This document shows, one piece after another, positions 8,128 through 16,046 of a stretch of DNA of 64,000 nt. Both the position numbers and the translations under genes were made by a program. The notes beneath the pieces are model-generated. The model had not been told where the DNA came from and did not search any database. It saw nothing but the letters and a program-made list of their open reading frames with translations. Source of the stretch: Methylacidiphilum caldifontis (GTDB lineage Bacteria; Verrucomicrobiota; Verrucomicrobiia; Methylacidiphilales; Methylacidiphilaceae); assembly GCF_017310505.1 (NCBI RefSeq), contig NZ_CP065957.1, positions 1 to 64,000 of the forward strand, written 5' to 3'. The stretch's first letter is position 1; each line of letters opens with the position of its first letter.

Positions 8128-10812
8128 ATGATAAAAGAGAGGAAAAAGTTTTGGATTGTAGGGTTGTTAATCACTTTATTGGCTTTTCACATCGAACTTT
8201 TTGGTCAAGAAGAAGAGAATACAAATACTGATTCTCAGTACAATGGAGATACCCAATCGGGGAAGAAAAAATCGAAGCAAACTTATGCACCCGTTTATAA
8301 TCAAAGGGAAGCAGCAGGTGGTAGAATAACAATGCCTGAAGTAACGGTTCAAACTGAAACTCCACCGTCTGCGGCCGAAACCTTTGGAGCGCCTAATGCG
8401 GCTGTTCTTCCCACCGAACAGGGACCACTTTCATCCACCTATGGGATTCCCATGAGTGTAATGGATACCCCGCGGCAAGTGACTCCTGTGAACCAGACAA
8501 TGTTGAAAGCGGCAGGAACAATATATCAAGGGTTTGTCGATCCACTCAGTGTTTCTTCTATTTTACCCACCGCCTATACAGAACTTAACTGGGGAATGGG
8601 AAATGCTATTACCATTCGTGGTAGACAGGCGATACCTTATTTTAATGGCATCGAGATGACCTTGCAGAATGACGCGATGGCGGGTGTACCTTTCAGCTGG
8701 AACATGATAGAGTCGATGGATATCACCGAAGGTCCAGCCAATGCCGTGTTTGGGGCAACTCAACCAACACCTGGAAGTGTTAACTATATCACCAAGCAGC
8801 CTTATTTCGATAAATTTAGGGGTTATGTGTGGGACACTACAGGAATGTATAGCCAATATCTCTGGGGAGCAGATGTTGGGGGTCCGGTCAATGATAAAGT
8901 GGCCTGGCGTTTTAGCTACATGGGACAGGAACAGGGAAGTTATTATAACAGCATTTATAATAATCAGCAGAATTTCTATGCAGCGATCGGCGCTAAGCCT
9001 TATGATAATTATACTATCGATTTTTATGCTGATTTCGGAACCTACTCATTTATGCCACAGTTAGCTGACCAGATCAATAGGCCAACTAATCAACTGATCG
9101 AAAATGGACTTTATACAGCGGGTACACTTCCTCCAGGAGCCCTTGCAGGGACACTCGTTAGTCCATTCTTTGTTCCTGTAAGTAGGAGGGCTGATATAGT
9201 CAATCCTGCAGGGGGAGGAAACGCGATGACAGGAATGCTACAGCTTATCCAGCATCTTAAGGTTTCAGATAATATTGAAGTGGTGAACAATATGTTTGTT
9301 TGGTATACGCGTAGTGCCTGGATAGAGCCTTCTTTATATGTTGCGGCTTATCTTTCAGGAGATTATGAGGTGGATGATAGAACAGAGATTAGAGTGAATT
9401 TTGACACTCCGTTAGAAGAATCAGCTCCAGAAAAAGGCTCAAAAGAAATGAATGAATATAAGGAAACTTCCAAAGCCGAAGGGGATGAAGAAATTAAAAA
9501 ATCCTTTTGGGAAGGGGCTATTGGTGAAATGTTAATGCGGCATAACATTGATGCGGGTATTGAATGGCATTACCAGAGGAACCTGGACTACTTTGGAGAT
9601 GCTTTTTGGAATGCGGGTAATGTGTGGAGCATGATGACGACCAATCCTTATAGCTGGAATGCGGTCTTTTTGACTCCTTTTGTCAAAGCGATCAACAATC
9701 CTAAAGGACCTGCAGGTGGAGAATGGCAGATTCCAGGAGCTCCTCCAGGTTGGTTTTATGAACCTTTAAATGGAGCATCTGGAAGTACTGATTGTAACTA
9801 TTGGACAGTTAATCCTTTCTACCAACATAACATAGACTGGACAAGCAAGTTTAGCTTGCTTTTCGGAGCAAGAGCAAACTTTTATTTTGTCGATGCTTCT
9901 ACCCCTCCGGGTCCCGTGGGAGCGCCTTTTGCACATTTTAGCACAGCTGCCTTTGCTCCACTTGTGAATATAAGCCCTGTTTACAAGCCTTTTCCATGGA
10001 TGACTGCTTATTTTGATTTTAACTGGCTTCAAACAACGAATGCGGCGGTCATCGGTGGATATGCTCCGACTTTTCAACCTAACTCTTTTAGTGAAGTCAA
10101 TCAGCTGATTGAAGGGGGTGCAAAGTTTAACATTCTTAAAGATAAAATGTATATTACAACGGCTGCATTCACCCAAAACCAGATTTTAAATAACTTGGGT
10201 TTCTTGCCCAATGGTGCCCCTTTGCCGGCGACGCCCACGAACGTGGAGGGTTTTGAGATTAATGCTTCTTACCAACCTGATCGGCATTTTTGGGCTAGGC
10301 TTGGTTATATCTACATGAGGGCGGTAGAAGAGTGGTCAAGTTTTCCTCCAGGTCTTCATGGTCCAGGGATGCGGCAACTTACCCCCATATTACCTTATTA
10401 TACCGGAGTTCCTATTGCTGGAGGGCCATTCGTAAATGGACCGTTCCCTATTTCTGGTTCGATGCCTTCATCCAATTATCCGTTTATTGGATTTCCTGAT
10501 CAATATTTCAGTGGCACGGTGACTTATACTTCTGATGTGGGACTTGGGGTCACCTTGCAGGCGATCGTCATGAGCGACCAGTACTTGAATTACTGGTATA
10601 ATACAAAAATTCCGACGCAGTTTATCATGAATGCTCAGATTTTCTATTCTCAACCTAAATGGGAAGCAAGACTCTATCTCTATAATTTTACTGATGAAAA
10701 ATACTGGCTTCCTTTTGGTTTAGGTTCAGCTGGATCTCGAGCTTTCAACATGAGCAGTATCATTGCCGGTTGGCCATTCTGGGTTGAAGGAACTGTAGCT
10801 TGGAAGTTTTAA
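8128..10812 (+). CDS. TonB-dependent outer-membrane receptor, 894 aa
   Basis: An outer-membrane beta-barrel importer. A signal peptide (residues 1 to about 27, ending near LFGQ) precedes a low-complexity stretch. The plug domain follows (about 105-230): it includes the AITIRGRQ segment and the NVFG-like NAVFGATQPTPGSVNYITKQ motif typical of TonB receptors. The remaining 650 residues are rich in alternating aromatic and polar residues, as in a 22-strand barrel, and the chain ends in Phe, the usual BAM recognition residue. Start chosen because AGGAGG lies seven bases upstream. It stands alone as a transcription unit, with a possible promoter at 8007-8044 and a hairpin at its end. The ligand is unknown: ferric siderophore, copper chelate or lanthanide chelate are all possible. 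Confidence 0.88.
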   Translation: MIKERKKFWIVGLLITLLAFHIELFGQEEENTNTDSQYNGDTQSGKKKSKQTYAPVYNQREAAGGRITMPEVTVQTETPPSAAETFGAPNAAVLPTEQGPLSSTYGIPMSVMDTPRQVTPVNQTMLKAAGTIYQGFVDPLSVSSILPTAYTELNWGMGNAITIRGRQAIPYFNGIEMTLQNDAMAGVPFSWNMIESMDITEGPANAVFGATQPTPGSVNYITKQPYFDKFRGYVWDTTGMYSQYLWGADVGGPVNDKVAWRFSYMGQEQGSYYNSIYNNQQNFYAAIGAKPYDNYTIDFYADFGTYSFMPQLADQINRPTNQLIENGLYTAGTLPPGALAGTLVSPFFVPVSRRADIVNPAGGGNAMTGMLQLIQHLKVSDNIEVVNNMFVWYTRSAWIEPSLYVAAYLSGDYEVDDRTEIRVNFDTPLEESAPEKGSKEMNEYKETSKAEGDEEIKKSFWEGAIGEMLMRHNIDAGIEWHYQRNLDYFGDAFWNAGNVWSMMTTNPYSWNAVFLTPFVKAINNPKGPAGGEWQIPGAPPGWFYEPLNGASGSTDCNYWTVNPFYQHNIDWTSKFSLLFGARANFYFVDASTPPGPVGAPFAHFSTAAFAPLVNISPVYKPFPWMTAYFDFNWLQTTNAAVIGGYAPTFQPNSFSEVNQLIEGGAKFNILKDKMYITTAAFTQNQILNNLGFLPNGAPLPATPTNVEGFEINASYQPDRHFWARLGYIYMRAVEEWSSFPPGLHGPGMRQLTPILPYYTGVPIAGGPFVNGPFPISGSMPSSNYPFIGFPDQYFSGTVTYTSDVGLGVTLQAIVMSDQYLNYWYNTKIPTQFIMNAQIFYSQPKWEARLYLYNFTDEKYWLPFGLGSAGSRAFNMSSIIAGWPFWVEGTVAWKF

Positions 10813-10852
10813 ATACTAAGAAAAAAAGAAAATTAAACAACTCGAGCAAATT

Positions 10853-10948
10853 TCACCTGGCGGTTTATAAATAAAATAAAAATCCTCTTTCTTTATCCTC
10901 CTTCAATTATTGGATTTAAGTTTTATCCAAACTGCCAGGTGATTTTTT
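10853..10948 (+). terminator. Long inverted repeat with T tract after the TonB receptor
   Basis: TCACCTGGCGGTTT (10853-10866) pairs with AAACTGCCAGGTGA (10929-10942), 13 of 14 positions plus one wobble, and six T residues follow. Inside the interval, ATAAAATAAAAATCC pairs imperfectly with GGATTTAAGTTTTAT, extending the stem to roughly 30 bp. This fits a rho-independent terminator, although the stem is longer than usual. Confidence 0.65.
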
Positions 10949-11018
10949 ATAAGAAAAAAGTGGAAAAATTAAAAAAATTGGTTTATTTGAAGATCATATC
11001 TTAACTTTTTAATAAACA

Positions 11019-11795
11019 ATGGGATGGAACGAGATATTAGGGTTTATTTTTTTTATTCAGCTTTGCATTGCTGCAGTGCCCTTGGGGTTGAAAGAATTTC
11101 AAGCCGCTTTGAATTCTCAATACAAAAAATCCTATGATGAAGCTCTAGAACATTACAAAAAAGCAATTGATTCAGGGGAACTTTCTAGAGAGACATTAGC
11201 AATAGCCTACAATAATCGGGCAGATATATGGGTGGCCACTGGCCATTATTACAAGGCTATTATTGATTATAACGAGGCGATCAAGTTAAATCCCCAACCT
11301 GATTATTTTAATAGACGTGGAATGGTAGAGGCCAAGTTAGAAGAGTATGATAAGGCGATCAGAGATTATTCTGAGTCTATAAAAAGAAATCCTACTCTAG
11401 CTTTTGTCTATAACAATAGGGGATGGGCCTATTATAAAAAAGGAGATTTTAATGCTTCGATTAAAGATTTTAATGAAGCTCTTAGGCTTAATCCCAATTA
11501 TGCCCTTGCTTTAGATAACCGGGGTTGGGTTTTCTTTAGAAAAGGACTAAGAGAAGAAGCTCTTAGGGATCTAACCCGGGCTATCAAGCTTGAGCCAAAG
11601 AATCCTGAGTTTTACAATGATAGGGGGATAGTTTTGATGGATTTAGAGAAGTTTGACGAGGCTCTAAGAGATTTTGACACCGCTTTGAGTCTCAAGCCAG
11701 ATTATACAGAAGCACTGAAAAATAAAGAAAGGCTTATAAAAGCTAAAAAAGGAGTTAGGCTTGAAAGGCTTAAGTTTATAAACTTTGGGAAATAG
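11019..11795 (+). CDS. Tetratricopeptide-repeat protein, 258 aa
   Basis: After a short hydrophobic N-terminus (residues about 5-24, probable signal peptide or anchor) the chain is made of consecutive TPR units. Repeats with the pattern NNRGWAYYKKGDFNASIKDF and similar (YNDRGIVLMDLEKFDEALRD) recur every 34 residues from about residue 30 to 240, giving about six units. TPR solenoids act as protein-protein scaffolds, and the N-terminus suggests a periplasmic or membrane-attached location. The gene is separated from the receptor by the hairpin at 10853-10948 and from the next gene by about 100 nt. The partner protein cannot be inferred. Confidence 0.88.
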   Translation: MGWNEILGFIFFIQLCIAAVPLGLKEFQAALNSQYKKSYDEALEHYKKAIDSGELSRETLAIAYNNRADIWVATGHYYKAIIDYNEAIKLNPQPDYFNRRGMVEAKLEEYDKAIRDYSESIKRNPTLAFVYNNRGWAYYKKGDFNASIKDFNEALRLNPNYALALDNRGWVFFRKGLREEALRDLTRAIKLEPKNPEFYNDRGIVLMDLEKFDEALRDFDTALSLKPDYTEALKNKERLIKAKKGVRLERLKFINFGK

Positions 11796-11891
11796 ATCCT
11801 TACTTTTTTTTCCTTTCTCAAAGGTTACTTAAGTCCAGAAGCTCAAGGTGGTTTCCATTGCTTAAGAAGAAAATAAGGCGTAATTTTATGT

Positions 11892-12914
11892 ATGAATTTA
11901 AAGACTACTTACATGGGGCTTTGTTTGAGATCACCTATAATCGTAGGGGCTTCACCCTTGACAGGAAATCTTACTGGAATTCAGGAGTTAGAAAAATTGG
12001 GAGCAAGTGCTATAGTGATGCCATCCCTATTTGAAGAGCAGATCGTTCAAGAAGCCATTGCAGAAACCCAATATCTTGACTTAAGCGGTAATTATTCAGC
12101 ATTCCCAAGCACTTCTGAATATCTGCTTTCCATAGAATCTTATCTCCGTTTAATCAAGGAAGCCAAGCAAAAGGTCAAAATACCGGTTATCGCTAGCCTC
12201 AATGGGAGATCTCCAGGATGGTGGTGTCGATACGCTAAAGAGATGGAAAAAGCGGGAGCCGATGGCCTTGAACTCAATATCTATCAGGTATCTGCAGACG
12301 TAAGCCAATCCTCTGAATCGATCGAGATGGATACCCTGGAAATAGTCCGGCTTGTAAGAAAGGAAGTTCAGATCCCACTGGCTGTTAAAATTTGTCCCTT
12401 TTATACAAACGTGGGGAACATAGCACAAAGATTTCAAGCAGCGGGAGCAAACGGTCTTGTGTTATTTAATCGTTTTCTGCAACCCGAAATGGATATAGAA
12501 ACCCTGGAGATTAAGAGTAAGATTCCTTTAGGAACAAGTCGTGATAGTCAACTTGCCGCCACGTGGATAGCGCTTTTATATCATCGCCTAAAATTAGATT
12601 TTGCGGCTACGGGGGGAGTTATCGAACCAAGGGATGCGATTCGGTTGATTCTTGCCGGGGCTTCTGTCGTTATGGTTTGTTCGGCACTTCTGGAAAAAGG
12701 TATCGGATATATCTCAATCATTGAAAATGAAATATTGGATTGGATGAAAAGGCATCATTTTTCTTCTTTAGAAGACTGGCGAGGTCTGTTAAGCCAGCAC
12801 AAGCACCCAAGCCCTGAAAGCTTGGTGAGACTGCAATATGTTGGACTTCTTGTTTCAGAAGAGCGTCGGAGAAGCCATTTAGGGAATAAGCATTTCCCGA
12901 ATAAGGTTCAGTGA
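11892..12914 (+). CDS. Dihydroorotate dehydrogenase-like FMN protein, 340 aa
   Basis: A TIM-barrel flavoprotein of the dihydroorotate dehydrogenase superfamily. Seen: the N-terminal YMGLCLRSPIIVGASPLTGN segment (substrate/FMN entry strand), IPVIASLNGRSPGWW, AGADGLELNIYQVS, IPLAVKICPFYTN and the C-terminal phosphate-binding region ATGGVIEPRDAIRLILAGAS. This is the PyrD-like subfamily often annotated 'dihydroorotate dehydrogenase-like', of the same length (about 330 aa), whose in vivo substrate is not well established. It is therefore not called pyrD. There is no pyrimidine gene nearby. The cas operon begins 436 nt downstream with clearly different base composition. Confidence 0.82.
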   Translation: MNLKTTYMGLCLRSPIIVGASPLTGNLTGIQELEKLGASAIVMPSLFEEQIVQEAIAETQYLDLSGNYSAFPSTSEYLLSIESYLRLIKEAKQKVKIPVIASLNGRSPGWWCRYAKEMEKAGADGLELNIYQVSADVSQSSESIEMDTLEIVRLVRKEVQIPLAVKICPFYTNVGNIAQRFQAAGANGLVLFNRFLQPEMDIETLEIKSKIPLGTSRDSQLAATWIALLYHRLKLDFAATGGVIEPRDAIRLILAGASVVMVCSALLEKGIGYISIIENEILDWMKRHHFSSLEDWRGLLSQHKHPSPESLVRLQYVGLLVSEERRRSHLGNKHFPNKVQ

Positions 12915-13350
12915 TGAATGTTTAGGATTGAAGATAGGAGGAATCGGTTGGGACTTTTCTTTAATGAAGCTACGAGGCTTTGAGACAATTAGAAACTACC
13001 TTGTTGGAACTCATTGTCTTGGAAAGCTTGCATGTTTTTTTTTGGAACATCTTTCGGGATTTAGACGCCGAATCGGTGCTTGCATGACATTGCAAAAATT
13101 GGCAACCCTTACTAAAGGGACCGTCAACATTTATCATTTATCATCGAGTTTTGCTTCCCCTTAGCCTCTCCATCACCCATGTTTAGCCTAGACCGATGTA
13201 TTACGGTAGGAGATTGGAAGTTGCTGGTTAGTGCGCTCCTGTAAGAAGCTCTTGTTGCAAAGTAGATAGCAGGGTGGAGGGAGGGCAGGCTAAATATCTT
13301 GACACAATTCTTTATAAAAGTAATCTTGCTATAAAAATAGATGATAGCAA
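12915..13350. other. 436-nt interval at the left edge of the CRISPR-Cas island
   Basis: No gene is supported. A 78-codon frame at 12928-13164 has no recognisable domain. A TTGACA hexamer at 13299-13304 and a TATAAA at 13330-13335 lie just before the first cas gene, but their spacing (25 nt) is too long for a normal sigma-70 promoter, so the cas promoter is not resolved. Confidence 0.4.
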
Positions 13351-14595
13351 ATGCAACTTGTTGAATTTGCTGAATTTGAAAAAGTTATAGCTAGTGATAC
13401 AGCAATCCGTCGCCGACAGAAACTCCAGCCGGTTGGAGGCCAAGGTGACAAGATCTTTCCGCCTACCTATCCACCTGAAGGAAATGGACCGCCGCGTCAT
13501 GTCTATGAACGGCGTCGCTTCCCTGATGGAGAAAAATGGTGTGTGCTTGTCGACAGTGTACAGTCTCAAGCAAATCGACTTGAGGAAGCCCTGATTGCGC
13601 TAGTCGAGGGAGGTCTGTCGATCCCTCACATCATCGTCGATTTTACTGAGACAGATATTCAAGGAATTGGCAAGATCACTTCCTTGCAGGCTCCTCATCG
13701 TGTCTACGATGCAATTTTACGAGACAGCGAATTGGACGGCATTCCTTTTTTGAATAGTGAGCTTGGGAAGCGCCTTGTCAGGGCGAGTTTAGCTGACGCT
13801 TCGTCACTGCTTGAGGTTGATCCTGCATCACTTCTTTTTGGAGCTTGGCACTCAACAGGACAGGGAGGTGGTCTTAATCCTCGGTTTATGCGATGTCTTG
13901 TCTCTGAGATCGTGGCCGTGGATGTTCCAGTTGAGGAAGTTCGAGACAATCGCACCAACCAGCCAGAAATTCGAACAGCCGCGCGGAGAACCGCAAGCAG
14001 GATTGATCCATTAGGCATATTGCGTGGGGTAGAGGTTTACAAAAGCAAGACGAACTGGGATACGGAGAAAAGAGAAGATGAGAAATCCCAAAAGGCGAGA
14101 CCTTCCGAGATCGGCCATTCAAACATCCGTCCCACGATCGAACCTCTTGGCATCACCTGCGACTATATCGAACATAGTTTTGTCCTTAGCTTTGCTGCTT
14201 TGCGCCGCCTTCGATTCGGCTCTGAGGAGAAAAACATCGTGGGACGCAGCTTGATTGCCACGCTTGGCCTTCTCGCGATTCACGAGCAGGATAGACGTGG
14301 TTATGCGCTTCGATCGCGATGCAATCTGGTCTGCAAGGGAATGGCTCCTCTTGAACTGATCCACCCGGATGGTTCCACCGACATTTGCGAAATGGATTTG
14401 GAATCTGCGATTAAACTCTACAAAAAAGCTTACGAGGAAGCGAAAAAGGCTGGCTTTTCATTAATGGGTGAGCCTGTCATTCTTAAACCTCAAAAGAAGC
14501 TAGTGGAGATTGTGAAAATGAGTCAGGAGCTTGCCCTTTCAGGAGAGGGCGGTCAGGCGGATAAAGCGAGAACTGAAGATGACCTTGGTCCTTGA
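13351..14595 (+). CDS. csb1: Type I-G CRISPR-associated protein Cas7 (Csb1, GSU0053 family), 414 aa
   Basis: Backbone subunit of the type I-G (formerly I-U) Cascade effector, which coats the crRNA spacer. Family signatures seen are the N-terminal KIFPPTYPPEG stretch and WCVLVDSVQSQANRLEEAL, followed by LLFGAWHSTGQGGGLNPRF and the basic RTAARRTASRIDPLGI region. The length agrees with Csb1 proteins. It is the first gene of a four-gene operon. Its 3' end overlaps the start of csb2 by 17 nt. Base composition is richer in G+C than the flanking genes, consistent with horizontal acquisition. The start has no strong Shine-Dalgarno sequence. Confidence 0.9.
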   Translation: MQLVEFAEFEKVIASDTAIRRRQKLQPVGGQGDKIFPPTYPPEGNGPPRHVYERRRFPDGEKWCVLVDSVQSQANRLEEALIALVEGGLSIPHIIVDFTETDIQGIGKITSLQAPHRVYDAILRDSELDGIPFLNSELGKRLVRASLADASSLLEVDPASLLFGAWHSTGQGGGLNPRFMRCLVSEIVAVDVPVEEVRDNRTNQPEIRTAARRTASRIDPLGILRGVEVYKSKTNWDTEKREDEKSQKARPSEIGHSNIRPTIEPLGITCDYIEHSFVLSFAALRRLRFGSEEKNIVGRSLIATLGLLAIHEQDRRGYALRSRCNLVCKGMAPLELIHPDGSTDICEMDLESAIKLYKKAYEEAKKAGFSLMGEPVILKPQKKLVEIVKMSQELALSGEGGQADKARTEDDLGP

Positions 14596-16033
14596 AATTG
14601 AATATCTAATGGGAGTCTGTTTTGCAGCTGTAAGCCCTGATAGCCCCAAGCCCGATTGGCCTCCGCAGCCTGATCGCGTTTTTTCGGCTCTTACTGCGGC
14701 ATGGGCAGCTCGAGGTGAAGATCCTAAGGAAGCTGAAGCCCTTCGATGGTTAGAGAAACTCCCTCCGCCTGGCATTATTGCTTCAGAATCAAAGAATCGG
14801 TCCGCGCCGACTGTCTTTGTTCCAGCCAACGATGCCTCATTTAAGGTTAAAAAGCATGCAAACCATGTACTTCCTGCAACACGTAACCGCAATGAGCGGT
14901 TTTTCCCAGCGGCTCTTCCAGCCAACCCAGTTGTTAGGTATTATTGGCCTGAAATTCTTCCAACTGAAAATACTCTGGCCATGCTCAATGGGATCGCGCA
15001 AGATACAGCCTACGTCGGCCATTCCTCAAGCCTGACGCGTTGCAGGTTCTTTCTTGTCGACTGCTCCATTCCTAAAGATATGAAGTCTCCAAATCGGCGC
15101 GTTTATCCGGGTCGTTTTGATGAACTCGTACAAAGATTCCAAAACGAGCTGCGACCCAATCCTGGCGACTTGTTTCAGTCATCTCCTTCTCCTGAAGAAT
15201 GTCGGGTAACTAGTTTGTTTGACAGCCGATGGCTGATTCTCGAGCATGTTGATGGTCAAATGCCGGACATCCGGGCTTGCGCCATCCTTGCAAAGGCTCT
15301 GCGCGATACCTTGCTGAGCGGATACCGACGTATTGGACTTGGGCAAAGCATTCCCGAGCTCATAAGCGGTCATGATGCCTCGGGAAGACCGACGCGGCTT
15401 CACCATCTGGCCATCATACCACTGCCCTTCGTTGGATTTCCCTACGCGGATGGAACTTTGCTTGGTCTTGCGCTTACCCCACCTCGGACTAGCGCGCTAC
15501 TCGACGATGAAAACTTTTTAATAGTTTTGCGAAGTTTGGCTCCCTTTGATAGCAGCTTCCGGCGGATACTCACCCTTGTCACCAAGATAGGAACTCCCTC
15601 CGACCGTGCCTTCTCGATTAGTCTCTCTCCTTCTTTTGAACCCCCATCCAGCAAACGTTCTCTGGATCCTTTGCTCTATACCCGCCCCGCAAAGCTCTTT
15701 GGCACTGTCACACCCATTGTTCTTGACAGACATCTCAAAAAGAAGGGTGAGGATCGAATTGATGAAATTAATGAACAGGTTGTCCGAGCTTGTGATGATA
15801 TCGGTCTACCAGCACCGGTCGAGGTAGTGTCCCACAATTATTCAGCGATTAGGGGAACTCCTCCGGCATATCCTCCGAAAGGATCGCCCACGTGGCTTCG
15901 TTGGATGTTGCCAGCTTCACTAGCAAGTCGTTCTCTTACTCATGCAGTTATTCGTTTCTCCCAGCCTATCGAGGGGCCTGTAATATTGGGTGCTGGACGA
16001 TTCGTTGGTTTTGGGTTATGCCGACCGATATAA
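14579..16033 (+). CDS. csb2: Type I-G Csb2, Cas5-Cas6 fusion (GSU0054 family), 484 aa
   Basis: In type I-G systems this protein combines the Cas5 subunit with the Cas6 ribonuclease that cuts the repeat hairpin to make crRNA. Seen: the Cas5-like N-terminal start (VLEIEYLMGVCFAA, then WPPQPDRVFSALTAAWAARG) and a C-terminal RAMP fold ending in the glycine-rich loop ILGAGRFVGFGLCRPI. An upstream in-frame ATG at 14531 would add 16 residues inside csb1. I choose 14579 because the family starts at the first RAMP strand, leaving a 17-nt overlap with csb1. The cognate substrate would be the CCGAGG/CCTCGG repeat hairpin of the array about 3.9 kb downstream. Confidence 0.88.
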   Translation: MTLVLEIEYLMGVCFAAVSPDSPKPDWPPQPDRVFSALTAAWAARGEDPKEAEALRWLEKLPPPGIIASESKNRSAPTVFVPANDASFKVKKHANHVLPATRNRNERFFPAALPANPVVRYYWPEILPTENTLAMLNGIAQDTAYVGHSSSLTRCRFFLVDCSIPKDMKSPNRRVYPGRFDELVQRFQNELRPNPGDLFQSSPSPEECRVTSLFDSRWLILEHVDGQMPDIRACAILAKALRDTLLSGYRRIGLGQSIPELISGHDASGRPTRLHHLAIIPLPFVGFPYADGTLLGLALTPPRTSALLDDENFLIVLRSLAPFDSSFRRILTLVTKIGTPSDRAFSISLSPSFEPPSSKRSLDPLLYTRPAKLFGTVTPIVLDRHLKKKGEDRIDEINEQVVRACDDIGLPAPVEVVSHNYSAIRGTPPAYPPKGSPTWLRWMLPASLASRSLTHAVIRFSQPIEGPVILGAGRFVGFGLCRPI

Positions 16034-16046
16034 AGGAAACGTGATT

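Noticed and set aside
11892-12914. Calling the flavoprotein pyrD
   Set aside because: It belongs to the dihydroorotate-dehydrogenase-like subfamily with different active-site context and no pyrimidine genes nearby.
12928-13164. 78-codon frame before the cas operon, briefly considered a transposase fragment
   Set aside because: No motif of any transposase family could be matched with confidence and there is no ribosome site.
13299-13335. TTGACA and TATAAA as a cas promoter
   Set aside because: The spacing between the two hexamers is 25 nt, too long for a standard sigma-70 promoter.
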